Shown here: positions 10,940 to 26,120 of the stretch, piece by piece
Layout: the number at the start of each line of letters is the position of its first letter
Position numbering within the stretch: position 1 is the stretch's first letter
From: Fennellomyces sp. T-0311
Taxonomy: Eukaryota > Mucoromycota > Mucoromycetes > Mucorales > Lichtheimiaceae
NCBI GenBank assembly: GCA_025266875.1
Contig: JALLLT010000001.1
Coordinates: 1-64,000 of the forward strand
DNA length: 64,000 nucleotides
Direction of reading: 5' to 3'
Position numbers and translations under genes: made by a program
The notes under the pieces: model-generated
The model's input: only the letters and a program-made list of their open reading frames with translations
Databases searched by the model: none
What the model was told of the DNA's origin: nothing

Positions 10940-13900
10940 TTAAAACGACATGACAATAGCTACGGCTCTCTGCGGAATACGGTCCTTCTCCGCCGAATTG
11001 GCCGGCACATTGATGGTAAACAATAGATCAGATCGATCTGCGTTCAGGTACACTGGCAGCGCAACCTTGTCTTGTTCCGTCTGGCCATCCTTTCTGACCC
11101 ATCGGAGTCCTGTCTTTGGCAACTTGGTCGTGGGTTCAGACGTCAAGCGCACCTCGCTGCCATCCCATCGACCACCTTCCATGCGAAGACCACGCACACA
11201 GTATCCAGCACCACCTTCTGCACCAATATCTACTTGTAGAACAAGCTCTTCAAGTGACCACTTGTTGCGTTGGGCAGTCGCCTGACGCGTCGCGGTGATG
11301 TAAGCTTCTGGACTAAACAGACCTCCTGTCCAAACTTCAATGTCTCCATACGACGTTTCATGCGCAATGGCCTCCACTTGTTCCAGGCGTGACTTGAGGT
11401 CAGCAATCCATACGTTCAGGCCAATGTTCTTGGGCACCTTGTAACGACGCCAGTGATCAGGAATCAGTCCCTTGGTCAGCCAGCTCATCAGCTGTCTCAA
11501 GTGGTTGGTTTGCTTCAATTCGCCGCTGCACACCTTTTGTAATGACGAAAGATCAGCGCGAATCGTACGCAATAGTCCGCGTGCCATTTGATTTTCTCGC
11601 TCGAAGAAACGGAACAATGGGTCCATGATGCCGGCACTGTCACGCTTGACCATCGTGATGTTGGACGGCAGTAGCTCGAGCCAGCCAGTGATGGAGGCGC
11701 TAAGGGCTCGCATCCATGCCGGTTGTTGACTGTTGGATTGCTTGGTTGTATCTTGGGTGTACGCAACCTCGTCATCGTCGCTGATACTCTTCATCTTGCG
11801 CACCTTGGAAAGCATTGTGTTACCCTTGAGAGTGAGCAGCACACGTTCAGCATTGGATGGCAAACCGAGCCATGTGGGAGGTTCACGCTCAGGAAGCTTG
11901 TTGACCCAATCAAGGAATTGATCCATCTTGGTACCGTCAGGAACAACCACCGAAGACTCGTTCTCACCCGTCGCCTTGACGATTTCAAAGTCCAAATCGT
12001 AACAGTGTTGTGTGAACAATGTATTGACAAACGAATCCAATAGTCGTTGATCGTATTCGTTGTCGATGCGACCACCATAGATAGACTGCTTGAGAAGCGA
12101 GCGGATGGCATCCCAAGGAATCTTTTCGGGAGAAATGTTGGCACGGCCACCGGCAGCTGAGTCGAGCCACTTGTCGATGGTATTGAAAGCAGAATCTTGA
12201 TCGGAATCGTTGAATTCGTAAGTCTTAGTCCAGCCCAGAGGCACATAACGCAAACGCTCTTGAACAACAGCATGCAACCAGGCCAGCATAAAGTACAGAC
12301 GAACACGTTCGGTCGGACCACGCGAGAGACGCGAAGGTGGAATGCTTCGGAGAGATTCCTGAAGATTGGCCTTGATACCTGGTGGAGGCTCGAACATCAA
12401 GACGCGAGACATGCGCAACAGATTGACGGGGACCTTGGGGTTGGTTTCCATTGTCAGGAAGAGACGGAACTGTGGATGAGGCTTCATGCTGTGCAACTTC
12501 TTTTCGAGCTGTCCGAGCCATGATGGAGCCAGATGGACGTTCTTGAGCATGACCCAGTTTCCGGTCTTGATGGCCGTAGAAATAGCTTGGTCAGCGAGGG
12601 TAAAACCTTCAGCTGAACCCATGGCAACGGATGTACAGCGCATGTTGGCTTCGGAAACCAAGTTATCGACGCGGTAACTGGCATCATAACCAGGTACGGA
12701 GCAAAGGGCAAGAGGCGTTGAACCACTGACTTCGTTGCCGACAATGTGTTGCAAGTTGAGCTCACCGGCGTTGATGAATTCATCACCAAAGATTTCGCTA
12801 GCAAACATGGTAGCGGCAGGCAACAGACGATCGGGGCGGAAACACTTGACAATCAGCATGCGTCTGAGAGCATCCACGACATCTATTTGACGTGGTTAAA
12901 AACTGCATATCATCAACAAATGAAAAAAAGCAAAACTTACTGCTTTGACCATAGTTGTCCCAGCATGCAGGAACCACTGTTTCGGACTGAGCATGGTCCA
13001 TGAATCGTTGCCACTCGTCAATGTTCTGTTTGATATGCTCGCCGAGACTTCGGAAGCAAGGCAAAGCCATAAACTCCTTGGCTCGCTGAGCAGTTTCGTC
13101 CGAGATAAATTCTGGGAGACCCAGGCCAGCAGCCGTCACCGAGGAACCGGGAACAATATCACCACCACTCAACAAGAAATCGTATTCGGCTTCATCCACA
13201 CGATACTGGGCACCACGGATTTGGATCTGACACATGAGCACGGCAAGCGTGATATGATCTTCGTGAAGCAAAGTGCGAGAAGCGCGCTTGTATGTCACGG
13301 TGAACAAGTCGCGGGACAAAATAGCAAGACGTTCACCAGGATCAGAGACAGACTTGAGGTTGGGATTGGCGTGCAACACATACTCAAAGATTTCATAGAA
13401 GAAATCAAGCGAGAACTGGTAAAAGTGATGAATTAGGTTGAGTTGTTCCATGACGAAAAAGATGGAACTGCAAGCGTGGGCCAACGGAGTGTACACGGCT
13501 GTCGTCTGTTCGACTTCTTGCATGACAGTGTTGGTTTCGTCCACCTTGCGAGTCACTTCGGCAGCTTCCTTCTTCAATGTTTCCAACGTTTCGATAACCT
13601 TGTCATCGTCGAGAATGTTGCCCTTGGATTCGTTGAGGGCTTGCAGCAACGACTTTTCGAGGTGACGCAATTTGAGCTGGAATTCACCTTGCAATTTGAT
13701 CAGGTCCGTTCGTCGTTGATCTACATCGGGTCGTTCGGCCTTGAGCACCTTGTTCAAGCACTGGCTCTGAAGACTGCCACGTGTCACGGTGAAGTTGACA
13801 AAGGTGACACGAGAGCAGATGTCTGGCGGGAAATTGACGGAAGGATCACGGGTCGATAGGAAGAGAGTGAACGATGGTGAGAAATCGATATCTTGGTTAC

Positions 13901-16900
13901 CCAGTCGAATCAATACACGACCACCGGTGCGACGCAATTCCTTGTTGAGCACAGGGTTCAAGATGGGGTCCAAGTGTTCAACGTCCTGAATGAGAATCGG
14001 GTTACCGAAACGAAGCGCACTTTCGAGATTCTTGATGAACGAGTCATCCAAGAAACTGGTGACGGTAATCTTGCGATCCTTGTACTCGTTGATCAAGAAA
14101 TTGGTCGCCTGACCAGAAGGATCAATCACCAACGGGTATCGATCGAAGCGCTTGAGCATGATGGCATTTTCGATGCAAAGGTCGTCGGCAGGCAACGAAT
14201 TGGCATGCCACGAAAGACGATCATCGGCAGTTGACAAGTACTCGGTGAGCGACATGTCTTGCTTGAACTGGATATTGGCTGCCACCAAATGATCGGTCCA
14301 CTTGGCCAGCAATAACTCACGGTACTGTTGATCAAAGTAACCGCCATAGGCCAAAAATGCGGCTGAAAGCAAAACGTCACCAACAATGGTGCCCATTTGA
14401 CTCTCGAATGCTTGACTGGCAGTTTCCCAACGAACCTTTTCAGATGACAAGCTGCTCAACAGCGTCAAACTGCGATCCACCTTGCTCTTGACACGATCCA
14501 TTTCGGCCTTGATCAGTTGAGTTTCACCAACGAGAGCGGCGTACTCTTCCTTGTATCGACCGATACTGGTTTCGAGATCGACAATCATTTGTTCAATGTC
14601 GGCAGCCTTCTTCTTGGTATCTTCGGCGCTTTGTTCAAGACGATTGACTTCTTCGCGAAGAGGTCCAACACGATCCAAGATATCAGAGTATTGGACTTGG
14701 GCAACAACCCATTTGACAAGAGGACCGCATGCCTTGGAAGCACGGTTGACGGTCTCGTATTCGAATGCCGGGTTGTTCAAGTAGTTGCGTCGCATGTAAT
14801 CGCGCAGCTGCTTGGTCATTTGACTTTCGGTGCTGTAGTTGACAATGTTGGTGATAAAGTCATCACGACGGATGATACTTTGCACAGTCTTCCAGCTTTC
14901 GATCTTGTGGCCCAGCATGGTGCATACCGACTCCATGGCAAGCTTGACGGCTTCGGGAGGATTACCCATGGAACGTACTTCAGTAAGATGCTGACGCTTG
15001 ATGTTGCTGACACTCTTCTGAGCTTCCAACACGGCAGGTTCGGCATTAGCAAGGTCATCCAACACAATAGCACGGCGCTCTTGGATTTCCTATTGTCATT
15101 TCGAGTCAGTAACTCCAGTATTTCCTTAAGGAAGCATCAAAATATTTACCTTGTTCTGAACTTCCAAAGCCTCTGAAATCTGGATGGACGCAGCCTTCTT
15201 TTGTTCAGCCTCCTTCTCATCCGCCAACATCTGACTGATCTTTTCGTTCGCCTGTCTGTTCTTGACCTCGAGCTGGTTCTTCTTGATAGCCAAACTCTTT
15301 CGCAACTCTTCAACCTTGACCACCGTATCCTTGAGTTTCTCCAGACCAACGTTCAAATGACGTTGCTGTTCTTCCAAATCCTCACGCTTCTCGTTATACA
15401 AACGCACATAGTGCGAGATGTAATCCAAGAAATGACGCGGCGTGACATAGTTGTAACGACCCTGGCGCTTGCTGAGCTTGGCATTGATTTCGTACAACGA
15501 TTGATGGACAAACACCAACGCATTGATGACCACCTCGCGATGGGTAGGTGGGATCGGAAGGTTGCGATAGGCAATGGGCAAATTGAGAGGAGGTGCAAAT
15601 GTGGGCACATCCAAATCGAGCGTCTTTGTAAACTCCATACCGACTTGATAGAAAGCCTGATCGGGCCAGTCGCCAAACCAATCGAGAACACAACGATTGA
15701 ACAAGGCAGGAGAAGTGGCGGCACGGGAAGCCAAACCACCTTCGGGAGGATTCATTGTAAACACAACGTGCAAGTTGCGCATGACTTGTTGCGTGAACCA
15801 CTTGTACAATTCTTCGCCAGAATCGAGCATCAAACCTTCACGTTGAGCACCTTCCTTGCACTGTGTCATCAATGAAGCGTATTCATCACCTTCGAAGAGA
15901 CCAGGGACTTCGGCATTGGCAAGCAAAGTGTTCATACGTTCGAGGAAACCGGAATCGAGTACATTGGATTCGTCCATGATGAAGCAAATCTTCTCACCCT
16001 TACAACCAGCACGTCGTAACACGGCACGCAAATCATCATCAAAATCGGCACCAGTGTACTTGTTGTGAACCTTGATTTGGAACACACTCAAACCATTCAT
16101 CCAAGCAACGAAACGAGACAATGTAGTCTTGCCCGAACCGCTGACACCAATGAGCAACAAGTGACCTTGGGGTTGTCTGAACACACGATCGATACGCAAA
16201 ACGTGTTCGAGAACGTCGTTGAACAGAACCAACGGAACGTCGAGTTCTTCTTCGTAGAATACCTTGAGACGCGCCTTGGCATAATCACGAAGTTGTTCGC
16301 GGCCCACAGGAACATAGTACTTGGATAGCCAGTTGGAGAACAGGATTGGGCGCTCCAAAGCTTCTTCTTTGTTCAAACCAGAGAAATGTTTCATGGCAAT
16401 GCTATCAATCATATCATCGGTCCATTGACGTTCTTCTTCATCCACCAAACGATCTTGGAAGAGACGTAATGCCTCGTGAGCCCAAATGCGAACCAGACCT
16501 TCGACGGTCAAGGTTTCGAGCGGCTTGATGGCTTCAAAGATACCTCTGACCCATCGAGTCAATTCACGAGGAGAGTAGATGTAATGAGCCTGAATATCCG
16601 GCGTGAAGCGCTTCTGAGAAGCCAAATACAACTCGACCATGGCAGCGGTCAATGGATCAGCATAACCACGGAGATTGGGAACAACCTTGAGCATGGCTCT
16701 TGTAAAAGTGCCATAAATCTGAATCAACGAAGTTTGACCAGCGTAATCGACCATGACCAAAGGAGCATGACGCAAGAAACGATGCGACAAAGGCACACGA
16801 CCAGGATCGGTGGGAGGATTACAGGCACCAACAAACTGGATACGTTCAAGAGTAACCCAAGCCTTGTCGGATGTGCGCCAGAAACCATTGTATTCGACAA

Positions 16901-19900
16901 GTTGACGCAGGAACGAAATGACACGTTGCGTGTTGTACTTGTCGGTTGCAGGCAAATTGATTTCATCGCAGAACACGACCAGCCAACGACCAATCATTGT
17001 AGGTGACAAAATGACACCGTTGGGAGTCTTGCGGTACTCGCAATGTTGCTCAAAGGTTTTGAGAATCAGTTCGGGAGTAGTGGCACTCGAGAAATTGAGA
17101 CCGACGACTTCCATGTCAGGCAATTTGCGAAGTGCACTGAATAGAGTCATGGTCTTACCGGAACCGGGAGGACCGCAGAGAATCAGAGGTTTGTGTTCGG
17201 ACAACCAAGAGTACAGGACTTCTTCGTGACGGATGGTATCCACAGTAGGAATGATCATGTCTGCATCAGATACCTTGTGGGTCTCGATTTCCACGGTGGG
17301 GACCTTGGATTCCCATGGCACCCATTGACCAGTGTTGACAGCAATATCGTAGTCGATAATGCTGGTGTCGTTGCCAAGTGGTGGAAGCTCGTACGTAGCA
17401 GCACCGCGGATAAAATCACCAAGAACAGTGCGCAAGTCAAGCTTGGCGTCACCGGAGAAACTCCAAATGATGGAGTAAATAATACGTTTGGTGATGTATC
17501 CTTCCAAATGGTCACCGTTCATAGGGAAATCAGGATGTTGAGCGTTGTATTCCAAGACATTTCGGACAGTCTTGTTCAATAACGAGAAGAAAGTGGACAA
17601 GACACGCATGCGAGTAAAGTCCATAATGTGTTCCAATGTAGCAGCATAAGCGAGTGACTTTGCGACCAAACCAGTTTCATCCGAGAGATCAGGCTCCATG
17701 ATAGAAGCAATAGAGCGTTGAGTAGCAAGGTTGGGAGAGATGGAAGTAATCTCATTCTCTGAATCACCAAGACGACGAGAAGTGGGACCTTCCTCTTCAA
17801 TTTCATCCATGGGAACATTGCGCAAGGTTTCCAAATAGTTGCTAAAGATCATAGGCAAGGTAATAACGTCTTCGCTAAACCAAACCATACCACAACGAGA
17901 CACAGTGGCAAGAGTGGCATACTTCAAAGTTTCGACTTCAAACATGATGCGCACATTGGGTGGAAGATTGAGACGTTCACCATTGGGTAAGGTCAACAGT
18001 CGGTTGTCGTCCAACACCGAGTTCAAGTTTTCAACCCATTCGGGATCAACATCGCCATCAAAGATGATCCAGTGACGTTTTTGGCTTTCACCACGGACGT
18101 TGTCGACAATCTTGCGGAGGATGTGGGTGAACAAACCATCGGTCCATTCGCGAGTGGTTGCGTCGAGCGTACCGTACAAGGCATCCTTTGGAATGGCCTT
18201 GGGATCAATGGTATACGCAACGCCTTCCACGCCTTCCACACGTTCCAATGCGGTAAGCAAAGTCTTCCAGGCAGTGGATTTGCCGGAACCGGAAGGACCC
18301 ACCATCATGAGACCGTGATGAATGTTTTGGATTTGGTACAATTGAATGACCTTCTCCATCCATGCATCACCGCTGACCAAACGTCGTTCTTCGCAGACCT
18401 TGACAATTTCTTGCTTGAGACGGTCAAGATCAACTGGAGCATATTCAACACCAGGGAACACGTCGGCAAGTAAACTGGTCAGCAGAGGAATATCATCGGC
18501 CACGAGCTTGGGCACCATTGTCTCGCGAATACTGTTTAAAAAAAGGTTAGTAAACCAGAAAAAAGAGAGTCAAATCTAACCCTTCGTTTTACCTCGAGAT
18601 CAACAGTTGCTGTTCAGGAACAGTTTCCGAGATGGTGGCATATTGAGCCTTATCTTCGGTGCCTTCTTCAATAGCCTTGCGAAGGGAAGCCAACTTGTCA
18701 CGCTTGAGATTACCAGCGCTAACCAAGACACTCTTGAGAGCACGAAGACCGAAATCATAATGAGATTGGGGCGAAAGTTGTTCAGTGCACAAGTTGAAGA
18801 GCGGGACGACCTTAGACGCCAATGTTTCTGCTGTTCTGAAACCTTGCGAATACAACATGACTTGGGCAATAAGTTCGCGATCAGGTTTAGTCATGGCCAT
18901 GCTTCGGAACAATTTCTTCAAGTTATCTGGCAAATTGGAACGGCCAGCATAACCAGGGTTCATGGTGATAAAGATACCGGTATCAGTGTTGACCTTGACA
19001 TTGCGACCGACAAGTTCAATCTCATGGTTGGGATTGACGGTAGCGTCCTTCAAACCAAGCTGAATTGTTTGAACTTGTTGCGATACGGCCGAAAGAATAC
19101 GCTCTTCCAAACGGTTAAACTCATCGAAACAGCCCCATGCACCGACTTGACAAAGACCGATAAATATACGACCCATGGCTTGGAAATCGAATGTTTCGTC
19201 ACAGCAAAAGACGAGAACGAATCGACCCAGTTGGACACCGAGTGCCTTGACGGACTCTGTTTTACCCGTACCAGCAGGACCGAAAGGTGAACCACCCAAT
19301 CGTTGTTCCAGAGCTTGAGTCAGTGTGAGATAACAACGATCGGTCAGTGGGGTCTGGACAAGGCGGTCGACGACACCAAGGTACTCGTAACCGTAGTAGA
19401 ACTGGGCATTAGCCATGTTGATGGTTAAGCGATGGATGGGGTTTTCAACGGTGGGGTTGAAGTAAAATCGCATCTGATACAGCCAGTTAAAGTCCTTGGG
19501 TGAGGTGATGTTGGTTTCGTGCAGCTGACGAGTGACATCTCTCTGATGAACAAGTTCGGTGACGAGATGTTCGCACTTGCGTCGCTTGATTGCGGTCAAA
19601 TCGAGCAATACGGCGTCGGCTAACACGTTCAAGTTGCGTTCGACAAGGGCGGTTGCGGTTTGAAGTGGAGTCATATCTCCATTGTTTGCCTCTGAAATCG
19701 TGTTCAAAGCCTTATCGACGGATTGGGTCCATGAGATTTGAGCAGCCAGCACGACGAGTTGGGCAGGGTAACGATCAATCCATGCCATAAAGTCATCTGA
19801 GCTCATTTCTTCGGCATTGTAAATGGTTTCCAATTCAGTGACAGCGTCAGTCAGGAGCATGGCAAGTGACACGCGCATTTCCTTTTCGAGCAAGGTCAAC

Positions 19901-22900
19901 CAGTCATTGATCTTTGGATTGTCCTTGATCGACACCTCATTCTTGAACACGACTTCTTCGCCTTCCTTGGAAGACATACCGAGAATAGCGGTCTGGTCTT
20001 CGTTGAGCAAGATAGTGGCAATACCAGCAAACATCTTTTTGAAATGCTTCTGGATGCGCAGGATATCCTTGCTATTACCGATGATTTCGAGCAAATCTTC
20101 GTCACCGACAAAGTAGAAACGAGGGAAGGACGCACGTTCTCGTTCGAGATATTCACCCAGGGCCTTTTGAATCTTGCTCAACAGATCGGCGAGACGTTCG
20201 AGCGATTTTTGAATGTTGGGAATGTTCAAAACATCCATGACGAACGGAGACTTGTACACCTTTTTCATGACAGTCAAGAATTCCGTGTTGATGCTCTGGA
20301 AACGGGAAGTTTCAACGGGCAACAAGTGCTTGATATCGACACTGCCACTGAAAATACCCTCGAGATAGACCCATTGACGCTGAACATCGATCCAAACATC
20401 AAACAAGACATGGACGCGATTCAACTTGTCTTCCCAAGAAGCTGCGTCTTCTTCAAACACTTTGTAATAAGGCGAAAGTTTCATGGCGGTCAACGAATTG
20501 ATGTGCTCACTGGATTTGTTGAACAAATCGTCCCAACCACGAATCAAGCGACACTTGTTTTGATAATTGACCAGATCCAAAACATAGTTGCCCCACGTTT
20601 CCTTGACTTGCTTCAAGAACTCTTCCAAAGCCATTTCACCTTGCGCTTGCATAATCACATCACGCACAAGTTGTTCGTTGCGCTTCAAATCCAAATCCCA
20701 CAAATGACCAATTGTCATTTCGGCCAAAGTGAAACGGCCTTCTACCTTGAGTGCCTTGAACACTTGGCGCCAATGACGTTCGCGAAGTGCTTCGGATTTC
20801 AAATCAGATACCAGCGGGTTGACACGCAACAGCTGGCGAAGGGTTTCTTGAACGTATTCGTAGGCGGCGTATTGACGCATGCGATTGGGCATTTCCTTGG
20901 TCGAGTTGACCAGTTCGTCGACGTTTTGACGCACCTTGCGAGGAACAACCGAAGACCATGGCGTGTCACGGATTTCGTAAAGGGATTGCCATACATTGGC
21001 AAGGGCAGTCCAAACGGACTTGAGATCACGCAATTCTTCGAGAACAGGATCAAGACGTGCTTCAGAAGTTTGCTCGAGATCCAGAGCTTCCTTGGCACGA
21101 CACACCATATCGTATTCTTCCTTGAGACGCGTGACACGTCCTTCAAAGATACTGAGGGTGTTGGTGGCAATGTCTGGCTTGATATCGCCTTGCACAGGCT
21201 TGCTCTTTTCCCACTCTGCGCAAATGTCGCGAATCTTTTGTTCAACCACCTTGTCCTCGGCGACAATCTTCATTTGAAGACCGGCGATTTGTTCCTGGAT
21301 AGCATTGTTCTTGCGACTCAGGATTTCGTTGAACGCACTCCATTCACCATCCACTTGATCAACGTACACCCAGTCGTTGGGGAACTGGAAACGTTGACGT
21401 TCCAATGTCTTTTGACCTTGACGGAACAATTCGACATCTTGACTCCATTTGGCAACCTTGCGCTTCAGGTCTTGAACAAAGGTAATGAATGTAACGGCTT
21501 CACCCGTCGAGTTGCTTTCAATGGATTGTTGCTCCAACTCGTAACGAGCTTTGGAAACGTTCACATGGAAATCACGCATGGAGCCTCCAAGCATGCTACC
21601 GAACTTGTTGAGGATTTCGCGTTGCCACTGGTCGTACTTTTGATTGACCTTGCTTTGCACCTGTTCGTAATCGACGACCAAAGGACCAAACGATTGCTCT
21701 GTTTCAGAGTTATCAAAAGTGCTGCGAGCCTTTTTGATTTCCAACAAGATTTGTTGCCACTTGGACAAATCGTCACCAAGGATATTGAACACATGGTTAC
21801 TTTCCAAATCCCAAAGCGATTGGTATTGGAGCCAAATGTTGACATATTCGGATACTTGGCCGATCTTGTCTTCGATGATCTGGTAAGCGGTCTTGAGAGA
21901 ACCATCACCCATGCGAGTGAGGAGACTAGCATAGGTCTTTTCGATCAATGGGTTGTCCTTGACGCTCAAACCACCTTCGTATCGAGAACTTTGGATGCGA
22001 GGAAGATGACAAATAGTCGAAAGCCAATCATGAAGTTGGGACCACCAACTGGCACGAGCTTGTTCGATCGGTGGATCGAGATACATTACTTGGTTGCGAA
22101 TACGAACCTCGTGAACGAGCGTTTGAAGTGCTGGCTTGACTTCGGGAGACTTTTGGGCAGCAGCAATCTTTTCTTCAACCAAAGCAATGGTGTTGTCGCG
22201 TGTACCGGCTTTTCGCTTGCGACGACTCTTGGAAATGCTTACTTCGGGAACAATCAGCTCTTCATCAATGCCCTTGAAGCTGTTGGTCCATGCCTTGATG
22301 GCTTGTTGCAGACGGCTGATCAAAACAGTCTCGATGCGCTTGTCCAAGTTGCCAACCCATTGGTCCAAGTTGGAGTAGTTTTCCAAGTTGAGTCTATCGA
22401 TCTACAGTGGATATTGTTACTAAGAAACCGGCATTTAAAATAGTAGAGATGGCGTACCAGCTTTTGGATGCGACCTAAAGCATCTTCCAGACGGTCTACT
22501 TGGTATGGACAAGCCTTCATTTCCTCGATACTCTTGTTGATATCGTCATAGTAACCAATAAGCGCATCCACCTTGTCCTGGAACACGGACACGACATTGG
22601 CGAATTCACGGACAAACATGACATGACGGTTTTCTCTGGCGTCCAAAGGAGTGCCTGTAATGTAGGACAACGGACGATGATGGGCGTCATACGTGTTAAC
22701 AAAGTAATCCCAGCGCAAATTGATACCCTTGGTGATCATCACATGGACCTCGTTTCTGTACCCGGCTACCAGAGTTGTGATATCAGGGTTACGGTTGACC
22801 TTGTGAACTGTTTGAGAGAAAGTACGGACGGTCTCCATCAAGCTAACAGCAAAAGGATAGACACGCTTGGCATCTTTGGCGACGTTGGAAATTGTATGAG

Positions 22901-25508
22901 GCACTTGGAAGTTCAACCAAAGCAAGTTGCGCACTTCCTTAAACAAAGTAATGATCTGGCCATCAAAGTTGACGCCGAGTTGAAGCGAGTTCTGGACTCG
23001 ATTGCGAGACACTTCGAAAATGCGACCGGATACGGAGAGATCGCGACGGGTGATTTCTTGCAACCAGTTTTCGTAGATCAGACGAGTGTCGAGCTTCTTG
23101 CGGAAACTGTTGCTTTCGATTTGAAGCTTTTGTCCTTCGGCGTAGAGTTCCCATCCTTTGCCGAGAACATCTTCGACACGCTTCATGTAGAGCGAGAGCT
23201 GGCGATCGATTTGTCGAGCCCATACGATGGCACCGGAAATGGGCGGAAGATCACGCAGTTGGGCCATGAGGTAGGCTTCAGAGTTGCGGTATTGCATCTT
23301 GAACTTGTCGTGCAACTTGTTAATGTCTTCCTTGACACTGTCAATCAACTGTGTCTGATACTCTTGGATGGCGCCACGAATCTTGGGTCGCACAAACAGA
23401 GCGTTAAACTTGGAAAACACTCTGAACATTTCGTTGGCACTCTTGGCTGTACCAAGACGATCTCTCAATCGTGCAATGATCTGGTTCTCGACACGCGACA
23501 CGCGTTCGTTGTAAGCTGTTTCAGCCTGAACCCAAATCTCGGTGCCCTCTGTTGACAAAAAAAAGTGAGTAAGAGTCTTCATAACTCATCCAAAGGTCAT
23601 TTACCTGGAGACACGTCGAGTACATCAATGTTCTTGACACTGTCGTACGCCAATTTGACTTCCTCAACGGCGTTAATATCACTGATGCTGATGCTCTCCT
23701 CTTCTTCCATGACACTGTTGACCTGACCGTCGACAACCACCGTCGACTTTTTGGCACGAGGGCTGGTCATGACTCTGACGATTGTCTGGTGAAGTTGTTC
23801 ATGCTGCTTTCTGAATGCACGAACAAACGTCACGCGCTCTTGAAGCTTGGCATGAGCTGGATTGATTTTGATGGGCAAGAACTTTTCGGATCGCTTGCGG
23901 GTTACATCGCGAGCAACGTTGGTGAACTCCTTGATCAAATCATCCCATGTTTGGAACACGGCTTCGGCACCCGCTGTTGTGCGTTCAAAATCATCGTATT
24001 CCATGTACATCAGACGCCGACTTCCGAGTACCTTCAAAAGCTGGTCGTTGAGATCGCGCGAAATGGCTTCGACCAAAGGAAGCGCACGGCGAATGGGATA
24101 GGGTCTAATATAATGGGCGGTCTTGCTTTAAGTGTGCGTGCACGATTAGATTGAGCGAGTCATGGACTTACGAAAGCTTGAGCTTCTTGTTCAAGTGACC
24201 AAAGATAAGGCCAAGCGATTCACGGATCTTTTCAACATCCGTGGCAGACAACAGCTCGTTGAGAGGGAAATCTTTCATCAACTGGTTGTACTTGTGGACT
24301 GTATTGCTTGCGTTAGTATGCTCCAATCCAACACACAGCCCGATGACTTACCAAGTTCCATGCCCTCCTTCAAACCGGTGTCGGCGATGAAACTGACAGT
24401 TGCATGGAAACGCTTGGCGTGCTTCAAGATATCAAGAGTCAAGGCTAAACATTTACGGTTAGCGTTTTCTATGGTCCACATCATCATTGCCGACAACAAA
24501 CGTACTGATTTGATCGCTCTTGAGCTGCTCATCAATCTTCTCCAAGGCTCTCTCCATGCTCAGCCAAAAGTTGATTTCCTGGATAGCGGTTCCGCTGGCA
24601 GGATCACGGGACATCTTGGTAACCTTTTGAATCTCCTTGATCCAACCATTGACATCGCTCTGTAGCTTGTTCAAGAAGGAAGAATCGGAGAAGAGATTGG
24701 AATCGATGGCCTCGACGGTAACGCGTTTTCCTTGCTCGCGACACTTGTCGACGGCCTTTTGAACGACGGGATGAATGTTGAGCGAAATATCGGGAATTTC
24801 GACATTCTGCTGCAGATGCAACAGACTGAGCTCCAACTCTGCCATCTTTTTCTTGGCCATCGGAACTCCCATCTTGTTATCCTCGTTCTTGCTCTTTCCC
24901 GTCTCGGCCCCGACGTTGCCGTGACGAGCGTTGACGTAGGCATTAAAGTATGGACTGACGGCCAGATGGATGTACGAGTGCAGAAACTCGTAGGCACTGG
25001 TCTGGCCAGGCTCACCGGCGTTGGGTGCACCGGGCAAGTTGATGAACTGGAGCTGAGCCTGGAGTGGGCGGGAAGGATCCAATGTTGCAGCTCGTTTGAT
25101 GATGGCCAACGAGCCCACATGAGTTGGAAGGTATGTGATTTCTTGTGAAAGCGAATAGGTGTACGTGGGAGGGCCAGCTTCGTCTATATATCATATGAAT
25201 ATTTGTATTTCTGCATGTATACAGACAACCCAGTTCTTACCTTCATCTTTGCTGGCTTCTCGTTCCTTCAGGATATAAAGCACAGGGCTTTGGGCATCAC
25301 CGGCAAAGCGCTTGAACTTTTCAAAGGTGTCTGGGTAGGCGAAGATGGTGTTTTCGAGATCGGACACATCGGCGCCCAGTACCAGGGGCAGTAACTGCTC
25401 GAGATAATCTTGCAGAAGACGTGGCTCAAAGGCCAATAAAGTTTCTGATGACGGACCAGTTGCACCGATGGCGGAAACTGGCGCGAGGGTTGTTTCGTCC
25501 TCGAGCAT
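10940..25508 (-). CDS. dyn1: Cytoplasmic dynein heavy chain
   Basis: Minus-end-directed microtubule motor subunit that moves nuclei, endosomes and vesicles. Ten exons join in phase: 25508-25241, 25183-24506, 24444-24352, 24298-24172, 24104-23605, 23548-22458, 22401-18593, 18531-15150, 15089-12941, 12882-10940. The product has 4,679 residues, the usual size of dynein-1. An N-terminal tail and linker are followed by AAA1 with GPAGTGKT near residue 1960, AAA2 with GPSGSGKS near 2270, AAA3 with GPPGSGKT near 2645 and AAA4 with GVSGSGKT near 2985. All four P-loops are intact. A charged coiled-coil stalk (about 3220-3550) carries the microtubule-binding tip. AAA5, AAA6 and a C-terminal domain ending in AVAIVMSF follow. 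The start is the first ATG of exon 1 and opens an acidic N terminus. This one gene fills nearly a quarter of the window. Confidence 0.97.
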
Positions 25509-26120
25509 CTTTTAGGTGGACTTAAAATGGCCTGGGTATGTGAATTGACAGGGAGGCCTTTCAAGCAAGAGGAAAGAAAAGAGTAGTGTACGAAAAACAG
25601 AGAAAAAAAAGAAGGTGATGTGCAGCGTCCCTTGTTCCCTTTGGTTGTGTCTTCCTGTTTGCTACCTCTGGACGCCGTTTACTTCTTGGGTGTGAAAAAA
25701 AGAAGAGCGGAGGAAAGGGCAAATGCACAAGAGAGTACGCGAGTCCGGTGTGATTGGGCGTGCGTGTAACTCAGTCCGCGTCCTGGGCGCGTATTGCCAA
25801 ACCCGGTACCGTGCTGCGGCCAACGCTACGGCAAGGGAATATGATCCGGCATGTTGAGAGGGGTGGTTGTTGGCTGTTGATCTGACGCGTCATATGAAAT
25901 GCAGGCGGGCGGGTGCATCGGATACAATGGTGCCCAACAAAGAGATGGGGAGCTGTAGTCAGTGAACGATAGGGCCAATGGCTGATCGCATAGCACTGGC
26001 CACAGACGGAAAAAAAGTGATCAGTGCTGACGAAATGGTGGGTCTATTTTAAAAAAAGAAACTGTTGACCGTTCACTTCCCCTTCTCCCCTTCTCCGGTT
26101 TCAAAAATAGCACTCCACTG
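25509..26120. promoter_or_regulatory. Divergent intergenic region, dynein and STYX-like genes
   Basis: These 612 bp separate two divergent start codons, so both promoters must lie here or inside the neighbours. Purine-rich tracts occur near 25570-25615 and 25690-25730 on the plus strand. They are pyrimidine-rich in the dynein sense and so resemble its leader. A clear TATA box was not found for either gene. Confidence 0.4.

Noticed and set aside
20044..22443. Long plus-strand open frame (799 codons) opposite the dynein gene
   Set aside because: It is antisense to a strongly conserved dynein coding exon. Its length follows from codon bias on the other strand, and its protein has no family likeness.
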